A stretch of 64,000 nt of DNA from Lichtheimia corymbifera B2541. Its lineage: Eukaryota; Mucoromycota; Mucoromycetes; Mucorales; Lichtheimiaceae. Location: contig JNEU01001144.1 in the NCBI GenBank assembly GCA_000697475.1, forward strand, positions 62,001-126,000, given 5' to 3'. Positions within the stretch are counted from its first letter, which is position 1. Every line of letters begins with the position of its first letter. The notes under the pieces are model-generated. The model was not told where the DNA came from. It saw only the letters and a list, made by a program, of their open reading frames with translations, and did not search any database. This document shows positions 45,553 through 57,363 of the stretch, piece after piece. The translations under genes were made by a program, and so were the position numbers.

Positions 45553-46515
45553 TTACTGAATAACTTTGGTTGGTGTCAAGATGCAGTCTATCTTTTGATC
45601 GGTTGGCTCTAATGGGATCCGGCCCTTTTCAAGCACTTGGGAGTTCAACGCCAATCCAACTATAGCGAGCTGTTAATACGGATGTCTCTTTGAGTCATGA
45701 ATGGCTTACCTGTCTTTGGTGCTGCTCTTTGATGTTCTTTAGCCCAAGCATGGCAGTTTTGGATGAACTTGTCGTAATAGCTATTTGTTACATGGTGTCA
45801 GCATCATAAACGTTTTTGAATGACTGTGAATAACTTACCCTTTTCCATGACCAATCCGGTTACGCTCTTCATCAAAGCCCATTGCTACATTAAAATGCAT
45901 ATTGTTAACTCCACATAATATCTTTCCAAAACAATAACACTTGCCTGGTACAATAATCAGATCCAATCCATCTTTGTCGAATGCTAAGTAAAGGTGTATC
46001 AGTAATGGATCAACCAGCATCTTCCCCGTTCTCTATCATCAGTACCGTTTTCCATCACCTGATCATGGGGTGGTTCGGGTATATTCCACTTATTGACAGG
46101 CAATGCTAGGTATTCATCCCAGGACTTGATCTTAACCATCTCCATAGCATCCTTGGTCCAACGCGGCACATAGCATGTTTTGTCTAAAGGATGTTAGTCT
46201 CAGGAACCAAAAGATGTCATATATCAATGCACGTACCAGAATGTAAGAGATCACGAATGATGGCTCTAGTATCCACCTCGCCACTAGGCATGCTGATATA
46301 CACGCTGACATGCTTGCTTGCACGGTATTCTTCCAAGGTCAATAGGCGATCAACGACCTGTTGCGCTACAAAGCAAATGAGTGAGCATTCTCTGACATGG
46401 CATTCTCCTTCGTTTCTTTACATTCGGTTGCAAGGGTTGCAGGTGTAATGCTTCGTAGTTGAGCCTTAATGTCTTTCCGCAAGGCACGTTTGAGAGCAAC
46501 AACAGCCGAGTTCAT
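45553..46515 (-). CDS. FAU1: 5-formyltetrahydrofolate cyclo-ligase
   Basis: Seven exons, minus strand: 46515-46422, 46365-46237, 46183-46046, 45983-45945, 45884-45839, 45780-45710, 45659-45553, all phase-consistent, 207 residues. Family marks: LKRALRKDIKAQLRSITPAT at the N-terminus, HVSVYISMPSGEVDTRAIIR, KTCYVPRW, and the diagnostic GFDEERNRIGHGKGYYDKFI, where GxGKGYYD binds ATP/phosphate. It converts 5-formyl-THF to 5,10-methenyl-THF using ATP in cytosolic or mitochondrial one-carbon metabolism. The intron after VPA (45944) has a GC donor (CCAG|GCAAGT). Neighbours on the same strand: PMP3 upstream, the three-exon unknown gene downstream. Confidence 0.95.
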
Positions 46516-46730
46516 TTGAGAAACGGGGAAGGGGACGAAACGTGTAGAAGTGAAACAAGCGAGAACCGAGATGTTTGATCGTGGCGCCCTCTGAAATCTA
46601 AAATCACAAAAAGCATAAAAATGTAGAGTGGATCACATCCATCCAAATTTATTGTATACTATGAAGGGTGATGGTAATAAAGTATGGATAAATATAGTAG
46701 ATAATGAATGCATGATGGTCACTGGCGATG

Positions 46731-47084
46731 CTAGTATTTCGCTATAATGTATATGGCGTGGACTAATACCCGCAATCAGCTCCTTGTTCCCTATTATCCG
46801 CCCACATCCTGTTTTATACTTACTGATACCAGGGATATAACCAAGACACGTCAGTGCAATGTTGATGAATAAGTCACAGTGGCAGCCTATGAGAAAAAAA
46901 GTAGGGCTTAATATCAAAGTTGCCGGGGTCATTATTCGTATACAAACCTCGCTCAAAGAAGACGCCAAGAGGTGGCAAAATGATAGCTATAACAATGAAT
47001 ATGAGTTTCTCATTGTTCAAATCATCTAAATAATGGACACGAACCGAATAGAAGCTTGCAACAGTCCCCGCAAGTGATTGCCAT
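46731..47084 (-). CDS. PMP3: Plasma-membrane proteolipid 3 (PMP3/RCI2 family)
   Basis: Four exons, minus strand: 47084-47045, 46986-46948, 46886-46824, 46762-46731, 57 residues. The protein MAITCGDCCKLLFAIILPPL GVFFERG, then CHCDLFINIALTCLGYIPGI and IHAIYIIAKY, is a textbook PMP3/UPF0057 proteolipid with two membrane helices and a short loop. These proteins affect membrane potential and salt tolerance. The start was chosen because TCGDCC before the first helix is typical of the fungal form. The first donor is gttcgt, a weak GT site, but the phase and family sequence support it. Confidence 0.95.
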
Positions 47085-47316
47085 TGGTATAGAATCAGGA
47101 CGAAGTTTATCGAGAAAGAAGTGAACAAAAGAGTAATAGGTTGATCTAGCTTTTATATATAAGGCGAAATAAAGCGGCGTTGTGATTGTTGGAAAAAAGG
47201 AAAAGGATCGAAAATAGATGCGGCATGAAAATCATGACATCATGAATTAGTGTCACGCTTAATTGTGGTTGGGTGGCTGATGATATGGAGGAGGAATAGC
47301 TTTTTTGGGTAGTCGT

Positions 47317-50300
47317 CTATGATGATTCGACAGCGGTAGTTGTAACTGAGAGTGCCACAGTCTTCCATGCACTAGCGCGCCAAGGTGCCAACAAAAGTGC
47401 TCGCTGAGCTTGGCGTTTAGCCTTGCTTGGATCCACCGTCAAAGATGTCTGTGCGTCATTTTCATACGCCTCCGCTTTTGCATCAGCCGTTACACTTGTC
47501 GATGCAGTAACCATCTTAAGAGCAGTGGACGTCATGGTTGTAGCACATGAAGTGTCACGATTTAATAAAGCACTAGAGGCAAGTCGGCTCCAGAGAATAG
47601 CCATCCATGGAAGTTGATGCACACCCTTGACAAGTGACCGGATCGCCTGCTCGGGATCATCCTACATCCAACAAGATTTGAGCTCCTTGTCACATGTCAT
47701 AAATATGCTTCCATACCTGTAACTGGTACATCCGAGACAACAACCACGAGATCTTTTGATCCTTGTCAGCTTGATCTAAGTTGGGTTTGGTTTCCCTCGA
47801 TCATTAGATTTCATTTCCGAAAGCCAAGAAATCATTGTCATGCTTACATGCTGTTTCTGCAGGAACCTTGCGTAATTCTTGCAGGGCGGCCTGAGTCAAT
47901 GTTTCATCATTCTGGAGAATACCCATCACACACAACGCAAAGATGGCAGGCAAATAGCTTGGATTATCGGCAATGCTATACAATGATAAGAGAGATACAT
48001 TGAGTCCTGTTGTTATCCATAAGAAAAAAAAAAGCATACCTTGAAAGCATTTGATCCTTGGCAACATTTCGTTGTTCGTCGCCACCCAAAGCCCATAATA
48101 CTTTGCTCAGCAACACCGTGACATCCATGCGAAGATCAATATCCGATTCGGTTTCATTCAATGCCGTTTCAAACATTTCAAGTGATTCTTGCAGCTTGTC
48201 TTCAAAGTAGTAGGCAATACCAGCTCCTAGTAAGCAGTAGACCCGTGATGATCCTGCACCTCCATGTTCCAAGGCATTCTCATAATGTGTGGTAGCATCC
48301 TGGAAGTTACCACTAGCGCATAGTGTTCGTCCCAAGTTGGCATTAACCATCGCCATTCGTTGCTTGAGGATATTCTCGTCAGGGATACGGCCCTCTTCAG
48401 CTTGTGCCTCAAGTGCCAGTGCAGCACCTGCAAGTGCTTCAACAGCCCGCTCGTAATGTCCCAGTCGCTCTAGCAACAAACCAAGCAAATTCAATGCCTG
48501 TGCATCATCCAGCTTTTGCTCCGTCAGCTTTTGCAATGCAAATGTTGGCGAGATCAACAAGTTGACACCACTGCTATCATATCGTGGGAGACTCGACAAG
48601 CGTGAAAATGTTGTTTCGGCATAGCCATAGCTTGCATCATACTAATAAAGTACAAATATCAGCATCTGGATTGAATATAATCCCGAAATAGATTCACTTA
48701 CTGCTGTGCCATTGCTGGATTCAAAGGCATGTTGAAATACAGCGCCTGCATCTGTTGTTCCCCATAATGATGCAACATAGGCTTGACCAACCCATGCCGA
48801 GATGTATTCAGGATCCAGAGCGTGTGCCATGTCAAATGCTTGGTTGGCAAGTTCATAATCTTGTTGCGTGAGGCACAAAAAGCCATAATTGGTCCACGGT
48901 ACTGCACTCTATATAGATAGCATAATTAGTAATTGCATGCTTATACGAATGTCATTTTCAATCAAAGACTTACTCTGCTGTTGAGCTCAATTGCCTTGAC
49001 AAGAGCATACTGACTCGTCTTGGGAGATCCACGAATAGCAATGACACCAAGAGCATTCCAAAATTGCGGCTGTGCAGGTTCCATCTTCAATGCTACCCGA
49101 ATACAGTGCATAGCCGTATCAGTGAGGATCGGTGTTGGTTTTCCATCCAAATGGTTGTTTTCAGCCATCCAATGGTACAGCATTGCAAGGTCATGCCAAA
49201 GAGCGGGGGCAATAGTAGGATGGTTCTTGCATACCACCAAAGCTTGCTTGTAAACGAAGGTAGCACATGCGAGCACCACACTCAATGCAGTTTTGGGTGG
49301 CAAATAGAACTCTGAATCCGTAACATCCAACTGCACGAAATCCTTGACCAGGTCAGCGCATGGATCATCAGGTTGAAATCCGAGTTTTTCATGCGGTGAA
49401 CTATCTGATAAAAGTCCAATGACTTGCTGAAGCTCGTTGTATGGGCATAATTGAATATTGGTTGGAATGATGCGATAAACGGTGCATGCGTCGCCTAAAA
49501 GCTTCCAGAAACCAACAACAGCCGGGTCTTGTTGCAAGCCAGTCAATGACAATCGAATTGTTTGTGCACAGCTCTCCGCAGCACGTCCCAAGAAACCTTG
49601 TTGCAACTCTTCCTTGGCTTGTTCAAGATGGGTATCGGCAAGTCCTTTGACGGCAGGCAAGTAATTCGGCTTGCCTTGTTCTTCAGCAAGTTTGAGTGTT
49701 TCTCTGAACCCAGCAATGGCTTCATCCAAAAGACCAATGTTCTTCTTGACCAATGACTTTTCAAAGTTGGCATGAACAGATGATGGATCCAAATCCGTGG
49801 CTCGACCAAAGGCTTTGAGAGCAGCAATAAAGCGACCTTCGTGAGCATATGCCTCAGCCAATCCTTCCCAGCATCGCAAATCGCGTGCATCACACCGCAA
49901 CGCCTTTTGGAAACATGTGATCGCTTCATCATATTGATTGCCGTTCTGCCGCATAAATTTTTTTGTTTAGTATTGGTGTCACAGCACTCCAGACTTTCTA
50001 CACTTACGATGTTTGCATAACCAAGTCTTCGCCAAGCCCACCCCAACCTAGGAACAAGCTGGGTCACTTGTCTGAAAACAGCTTCGGCTTCCTCGTGCTC
50101 ATCATCCTCCACGTAATAGTTGCTCAAGTAAAATGCTGCATCCACTTGTAAAGGATCAAGAAGGAACGTCTTTTGATACAGTTTCTTGGCTCGCACTGCA
50201 TCATTTTGCACCTCTCGATAAAAGTGACCCAAATAGGCAAATCCACTAGCAAACTCGTGATCCAACTTGACGGCTTGCATAAAGTACTTGAATGCATAGC

Positions 50301-52369
50301 TAGTATCTTCACGGTATTCCCCTATGTCCCATGTTCAGTTCCAAGCCTGAGATACATCATTTGAGATATATCACTCACCTCCCATTTCCCAGTAGATACG
50401 GCCCATGCGGTAATAGTACTCTGGAATATCCTCCTCAGCAAGTTCAATCGCTTCAGTCGTGCATTCAATAGCCTTGTCATAATCGTGCTGCTGACAATAA
50501 ATCCATCCAATTTCTGCCAGTGCTATATGTCGCTTGGGATCCAATTCATGCACTCGTTTGAAATATGACAATGCTTCATCATATTGTCCACCTTCTCGTA
50601 AAATCAATCCAACGCCCTGAAAAAGGTACATGTTAAAAAGAGGTAGTCCACATGATCATCACTACGTACCTCCAAAGCACTCATCTCATCAGGTTCACGA
50701 CCCAAGATCTTTCGATAGAATCCCATGGCGTCTGGATAATACTTGGTATCAAGGTGTCGATAACAATGTGCCATACAAAGCTCCATGGAATCCAGAATTC
50801 TAGTATTCAAAAATCACGAATCAAAATCCAATCCTTCATGGAAAAAAAACTATGGCCGTTTACTTACTTTTCTTGCATGCTCCCCATGTCCTTGGCTCGC
50901 TTCAACACCAAATCACGTCCTTTGGTGGCATATTCCAAACCCGTTTCATATTCCTTGGAGTCGTAGTAGATCCAGCAGAGACACTGATAACCGAATAAAC
51001 TGCTTGGGCATTCATCCATTCCTTCCTACTATGAGAATCAGCTATCGCTACCCCTTTTTCCTTGTTGCCAATCTTACCGCAAATAGGTCGAACGCTTGAT
51101 CAATATCATTCTCCTTGTACAGCCTGTATCCACGAACGAGCTTTGTCAGACCGGTGTCAGGGAATCGTGTTACAAGGTCATCGAGAAGTTGGCTATCATA
51201 TTGATCTAAGAAATGCAATCTTAATAAAACGCCCAAGTCTTTACTCATGTATGACATACCGATATCCTTTGCATCTGTTGTATCGATGAGGACTTGCCAT
51301 GGTAGCGGATCATTGATACCGGATTTGACGAGTGATTTAGCGAGTTGGAGAGCATTGGTATATGACTGTGATCAAACATTAATAATAGATATTGTGAGCA
51401 TAGGGCATCGTAGACAAAGCATTGCAATGTACCTCTTTCTTGTCTTGAATAGCAGGAATTCGCTTATACCAATAATTCAACAACTTGAGCTCGAAATCTT
51501 GTATCGTCTCTGAGGATGCACCATTTTCTTTGGAGAGTTGAAGAAGTGTCTCATACATGCTGCCCAGTTGTGTCTTTGCATTCACTTCGGCCTCCACTTG
51601 TGCACGAACTTGTTCCACAGGGCCTCCATGGACACCTAATCGGCGTGATTGGACACGACCTTCGATAAGCTTGGCTTGATTGGCTTCAGTGATGCCTGTA
51701 ATGATCGTCCAGATATCCAGGGGCGATCGCATAGCTTTGGTATCCTTGATCAAATCATAATATTGACTCGATGGCAAAAAGAGTTTGAGCGTGGCAATGT
51801 ACTATCCAGAATCAATATTAACATCCATTGTCATCATCATCATCATGGTGGTATCATGGTTACCTTTTCCTCATCCTTATCCTCGTATACACGCACAAGC
51901 TTATTCAAGTAATCCACCACGCGATTGCCATCCCCACTGCATATCATGTATTAGTGATCTCTTTCATTGTTTGTGTCGCTTTCTTTCTTTTTACCTTTCA
52001 GCAGCACGGGGTAGCAGATCGTTTACAATCTTGGCCATGTCGTCCAATCGTTCTCGCTTCTCGTAAAAACTGACAAGGCCTTGCCAAGCAAGCATGTTAT
52101 CTGGATCGATCTCGATAGCACGTCTGTACGAATTCTCGGCTTCCTCGTCATCGTTGAGACCAGTATAAGCAACACCAAGAAATACCCATCTGTTGGAAAT
52201 GGTGGGGTTGTCATTAGCAACCGTTGCATTGCGTTCTGTTGATATCGTCTTACGCGTTGTAGTTGGCACCTTCCCATACGAGCACACGTTTACACGCCTT
52301 GACAGCCTCGTCAAAGTTTTTTGCTCCAATGGCTTCACGTGCAGCCTTGAGATTCGCTTTTGAGTTCAT
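47317..52369 (-). CDS. SKI3: SKI complex TPR subunit Ski3 (TTC37 homologue)
   Basis: Sixteen exons, minus strand: 52369-52254, 52189-51995, 51936-51864, 51801-51433, 51365-51260, 51205-51078, 51025-50868, 50799-50670, 50616-50379, 50321-50008, 49945-48974, 48908-48702, 48641-48040, 47975-47848, 47775-47717, 47661-47317. All phases close, giving about 1379 residues (yeast Ski3 is 1432). The N-terminus MNSKANLKAAREAIGAKNFD EAVKACKRVL and arrays of TPR helices through the whole length identify it, for example FLGVAYTGLNDDEEAENSYR, GVGLILREGGQYDEALSYFK and NGNQYDEAITCFQKALRCDA. Ski3 scaffolds the Ski2-Ski8 helicase that feeds RNA to the cytoplasmic exosome in 3'-5' mRNA decay. No lesion was found in this gene, which makes it a good control for the breaks seen at 3.7-18.4 kb. 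Confidence 0.95.
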
Positions 52370-52898
52370 ACAAGAGGTATGTTGGTAGTGGTGGAAAAGA
52401 GCTGCAGTGTTCAAGAAATTAAGACTTGACAATTGCTGGATTTGACTAGGCTTCCTGCTTTAGGTAGTAGTAGCATCTCTATCAAATAAATGCGCATTAT
52501 GCGACCGATTTATCAGACCCACATAGCTGTCATCAACATTTACTCTATCTTTTGCTTGGATTGGATAGCGGGAAAGAGACGGTTTACACTCCAATGATGG
52601 CCAAACGCTGTACATTTATTCACATGTTGATTGATGATAATGAATCAAGGGATCAATGGGTGGCAATTTAAGCTGTTCGAACGAGTGCATTAATAACCCA
52701 TTACTACGGCCAAGGAATCCAAATCGCCACCCCCTGTCATCCCATCAATCATGCACTTTCAAGTTCGAGGACGACACACGACTCATAGCCATTTACATTA
52801 ATTGACCCTTAGATCCACCCATATCCATTGTATACAATTTGAGTAATGCATCACCCACAACATGATCAAAGAACAATTTTTGGATGCTATTGATTGGT
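52370..52898. other. Intergenic stretch upstream of SKI3
   Basis: About 530 bases containing the SKI3 promoter and the 3' region of the receptor gene. No gene supported. Confidence 0.5.
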
Positions 52899-54737
52899 TC
52901 AAGGACTAGAATCAATGATAATCGAGTTAGGGGGTGGGGCATTGTTATCAGCACCATTATTATGTTGGGAATCACGCTGATTGTCTTTTGCGAAATGAAT
53001 GAGGATCCAATTGACTATTCTGGCCAAACGAGGAAATCGGTATGGGATATACACCTCATTGTCTGACGTATCTGGCGTTTCAACAATGTAATAATCAGGT
53101 TCTTCATTGTCTTCTTTCCTTTCATCTTCGGATGACAAAATTGCTGGACAAGAGCGATTAATGAGAGATTTCCTATGAATGCGATTGTAGACAGGCGAAT
53201 GTGGTTTGACACGCCGCATTGGCACGCTACGGGTATTTGAATCAGCGGATGAAATCTTGCTGCTCGTTGTGGTTGTTGTGCTAGTAAGCGATAATGAATC
53301 AGGGTCTGGTGTTGCTGGTACTTGCAAAAGACTCGGATCACCCAAATCTTGCTGCTGGTTTGCTATCGAATTTGACATTGCAGGTATCTCATAACAAGCC
53401 CGTGGCGACCGTGCTTGCATTCTTGGTGGTAAAGATGCCTTTTCATAATACTCTCGCAGCTTGGGTAGGGTTTGCTGTGATCCAGTACTAGCAATGGTAG
53501 CGCTGGATCGACGTCGATCGGGTCGTTCAACGATCCGAAATTCTTCAACATACTTTTGATGCCATGTACGGGAAATCTCACGGATATATTCACATACAGC
53601 TGGCTCACTAAAGAACACCAATGTCGTCATTGTGCCTTAATAAAAGATCGTTGGTTCCAAACATTGATATCATCCTTGTTCTTATTTCAACTTACCTTCT
53701 GCAACCGACATTGCTGAGTAAACAGCAGTGAACCCTAACGGGATTGTGCGCGAAGATAAGCCTGCGAGATGAAGGCTAAAGCCAAAAATATGGCAAAAGA
53801 AGGGTACTACATATATATATACACATTTGTTGGCGATCAAAAAGTCACTCTTGATTATATACCATCCTTACCAGAAGAGTAAATAATGCAACGTGTGATG
53901 ACACGGTAAGCATTGCTTTCGGAAAATCTTAGGCCATTATTTGACGTGTCCGCTAGAGAGCCACCATGTATAATCTTGTGGTTTTGGTATTCTTCGCGTA
54001 ATAGTTTGATAGAGGCTATAACAGCGCATAAAAGTCCAACGACCATAATGAAGAAAACAAGCGAATAAAAGTATATCTGCATAAATGAATGGTTAGGATC
54101 AAGTATTATTGTCAAGTACCTCTTTTGTTCCTTACCCAAGAATCAAAGTGGGCTTTTCGATGAGTAAAATTATTATAGACCCTATATAGCGATTCAATTT
54201 ACATTCTTTCTCGTTGCCATAGTATTCAACGTACCAGCAATCTACTCTTGGAGGATGTTCATTCTTAATCTGTACCTCCTCGTAAATGGGTATTATAAGT
54301 GTAGTTAAGGAGTAGATGACACAGAATGGATAGTAAACTCGCTCGAGGATATTGGATCGCTTGACTTTGATAACAAACACCAACACGAGATTTACACCAA
54401 TCGTTGAAAGCAAGCAAGCGCCAAGGACATCGGTAAATTGCACCAGGATAGCGAGAACACGACATGGAATAATAGCTCCCTGATATAACACCATGGCCAT
54501 ATTGGTAATAGCATCAACCAAATTGACGAAGCTGGCAGTTGCAACACAACGTAGCGATACCCGGTCGGCCATTTGACCCTTTTGGTATACGAATACCGCA
54601 AAAAATAAAACGGTGGTGAGCGATCCAACCGTTGAGATGACGGTTATTGCTAAGGTAACTTTGCCCATCGCCATAAATTGTTGACGAGAATATGGGAAAG
54701 ATTCATCGATGAGCCATGGTTGTTGAGCTTCATTCAT
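52899..54737 (-). CDS. Seven-transmembrane receptor-like protein (fungal GPCR, Git3/CAR-like)
   Basis: Exons, minus strand: 54737 to about 54181 (or 54139), about 54119 (or 54076)-53872, 53761-53696, 53635-52899. The start at 54737 (MNEAQQPWL) follows an untranslated-looking T-rich leader; an in-frame ATG also exists at 54851. Seven hydrophobic segments are visible. The first five are in exon 1 and the start of exon 2 (TLAITVISTVGSLTTVLFFA, SFVNLVDAITNMAMVLYQGA, LLSTIGVNLVLVFVIKVKRS, YFYSLVFFIMVVGLLCAVIA). The last are around GFTAVYSAMSVAEGTMTTLV. A long Ser/Pro/Thr-rich cytoplasmic tail of about 200 residues follows, as in nutrient-sensing fungal GPCRs. The ligand cannot be predicted. The splice between exons 1 and 2 is ambiguous (see findings). 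Confidence 0.75.
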
Positions 54738-54894
54738 GGATATAGGGTAAAAGAAAAAGTGAAAGAATAAAAACTGGTTCGATCTTTTTCCATAGAGACA
54801 CGTTTTTTTCAGCAACAAACAATGGGTGTTAAGGGTGTGAAACGGGTCCAATAAGTCGGATCTGTCAAAGTGGGAAGCAGGGTGTTGTCTAAAA

Positions 54895-55809
54895 CTACAA
54901 TTTGGCTTTGGGTTGCTCGATATGGTAGAAATTACATAATCTCACTACTAAATTGTCAATCCGTGCCAGATCCTCCTTGGTGGCTCCTTGATGCAATGCT
55001 CCATATGCGTGTCCTCGTAGTTGGGTACCAAGGTCTTCCGCCTTCAATCCTGTGACAAGCACCATGCTCGATTCCTTGCCAGAAAGAATAGCTGTCTCGG
55101 ACAAAACGGGTCCGTACAAGTGATGGAAAGCAACTTGCCCGAGATCTGGATAGTACTTGTACATGTCATTGGCTACTCGTTCTGTGTGTCGGTCATAGAT
55201 CTTATCCCACAATCCTCGTCCTCGTTTGCGTTGTTCTTCGATATCGTTCCAAGTGCTCTCACGTCTAATTGATTCATCCAATTAGATCAATCATGCAAAG
55301 CTACTCATGCTCTCTCATGCACATTACCTGATCGGCGATGATGGCAATTTTTCTCGGATCGTTTCAGGAGTTGCATTGTATAATTGCTTTAATCCATTGA
55401 TTGTCTATTTTCATGCCAAGGAAAACATTCCCAATTGATGAGATTATCACCACCATCTGACACCCCATGTTTCATCTTTTTTTACCTTTGGAAAACCATG
55501 TGCAATGTAGCTTTTGAGGATACCGTCACGCAAACGCATTACAGCCTTGATCTTGGCTTCTTCTTTTTCTGTTGCTGATATGTTCATGCCATCAATCTCC
55601 TTTTCCACGAAATGATATACATGTGCAACGTCTTCTGGGTGGTTCAAAGATGAAACGGCCGCTGCCTGCATAAGGAGTCCATACACATGAGCAAACTCTT
55701 GCCACCTCCATTGAACACTGAATTGGGTACTTACAGTTAAAACATACCACAGGTCGTCATGCGGTGGAAATTTAGCACGAATGCCTTCAAGGACGGTAGT
55801 GAATGTCAT
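54895..55809 (-). CDS. Carboxymuconolactone decarboxylase-like (AhpD fold) protein
   Basis: Four exons, minus strand: 55809-55735, 55665-55486, 55404-55328, 55264-54895, phase-consistent, 233 residues. The C-terminal half resembles the CMD/AhpD helical fold: DKIYDRHTERVANDMYKYYP, then VLSETAILSGKESSMVLVTG, GTQLRGHAYGALHQGATKED. The usual CXXC redox pair of AhpD is absent, with Thr-Gln-Leu-Arg at that place, so peroxide reductase activity is unlikely. Fungal relatives of this size are mostly uncharacterised. The N-terminal half is helical and has no recognised domain. It is transcribed in line with the phosphatase and AP-1 genes. Confidence 0.72.
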
Positions 55810-55983
55810 TGTCTCCAAGGCGATGCGGCGGAAAAGCAGGATATGGTCATCACTTTCACATAGGCGAGCGCTAATTCAAATCCCCAGTTACGCTTTGTCA
55901 TTTGTAATAGCGTTTTCATTGTACATCACTTGGATACTTAATGAGGGTAGAAGACAATCAATTAAAAGTATCATTATTACAGT

Positions 55984-57055
55984 CTAATTACTATACTCTG
56001 GACAATCTACTTGAGTCAAGTTGTGTGTCTTCATTTCTAATGCGGTGAGCTGTTTGCCGTAAACACATCCGCTGTCAGTGCCAAAGGTCACTGCTTCCAA
56101 ATCCAGACCACGCCCAGCATCATGGCCATAATAAATATTCACAGGATGTGTCTCGTTGGCTTGTGCTCTCGTCCAATAATCAGCCCAATGCTCTCCTTTA
56201 CTCTTGGTGCGTTCGGGCTCTCCTTTGTGAATGTTGCGCATATTTACAATCCAATAAGGGTCATTGTTGACGGTAGATTCGATGGATGGATCAAGACCCC
56301 CATGCACGACACGTGAATTATTAAGCGTAGGGAATTCAATAACGAGAGGACAGCTGGCAAGATAATCATAATCTTCGCGTGTCATATTCCTACATTACCC
56401 ATGTGAGTGGTCAATTGGTAGTCGTATATACTACGGCTATTACTTACTTTACAATGTCCACATGATCATCATCAAACTTGAGTGGATCCTCAACATCACC
56501 TTCTGGCATGGTATCTTTGGAATCTTGATCAATTGGGCCATGTTGCAACTCGTATGTCATAAACCGAACAACAACATGGTCATGGTTGCCACGCACACAC
56601 ATGGCTCCAATTTCACGCGCATATCGAATCACACCAACATTATCTGGACCACGGTAAACTAAATCCCCTGCCAGCACAATCAAATCTCGATCAGGGTTGT
56701 AATTGATCTTTTGGACCAGCTGCTTCAGTTCGGGTGCACAGCCATGCACATCACCAATAATAAAGATACGATCTTTTTGCTTCTCAATGTCGTTGTATGT
56801 TCGAATTCTTGTCAAGTTGGCATAGGGTGATGTGGCCTTGGCATAGGCAGGTAGTTGAACTTCAGTACTGCTAGTCGTATTTGGATCGCCAAGATTATTC
56901 GTTGATGGTTGTTGAGGATTATTATTCTCGGCTTGCTGATTGTTTTGTTGTTTTTGACGTGTTACGACCACGGATGGAACAACGACTACGACCACGACAA
57001 CAGCAAATGCTGCAAGACCCGCTAACCACCAAAATTTCCTTGACATATGCCTCAT
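55984..57055 (-). CDS. PPN2: Membrane-anchored calcineurin-like phosphatase (PPN2-like)
   Basis: Two exons, minus strand: 57055-56448 and 56389-55984, phase-consistent, 337 residues. A signal-anchor helix (WWLAGLAAFAVVVVVVVVPS) follows the start MRHMSRKF, giving a type II membrane protein. A Gln/Asn-rich stem comes next. The metallophosphatase motifs are IFIIGDVHGCAPELKQL, LIVLAGDLVYRGPDN and GNHDH in exon 1, and VHGGLDPS and YYGHDAGRGLDLEAVTFGTD in exon 2. Order and size match the vacuolar zinc-dependent endopolyphosphatase Ppn2 of yeast. It likely cuts inorganic polyphosphate inside the vacuole, but other substrates cannot be excluded. An in-frame ATG further upstream (57199 region) was not used because it precedes the anchor by an unlikely basic leader. 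Confidence 0.88.
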
Positions 57056-57363
57056 TGTGCTGTGCTGTGCTGGTATGTCAAATTGCGGCAAATGAAGAAG
57101 CGACCCACTTGGTTTCAAAGGGTTACATGTATATATATATCCATGTGTACCCGGATGTGGGTTCCGAGCCAAACCCTTGATTAATAATGTCATACACAAG
57201 GAAACGCCTCCGTGATGCTTATATTAAAAATTGTAATCATAAACCTGACGATTCATCGGTTTTATTCTGGCGGGTAAAAGAAGGACATGGATAAATAATG
57301 TACAGCTCCCGTTCAAAAGAAGGTAAAATATTTTATTGAGGCAATGTACCCACTACTGTATTA

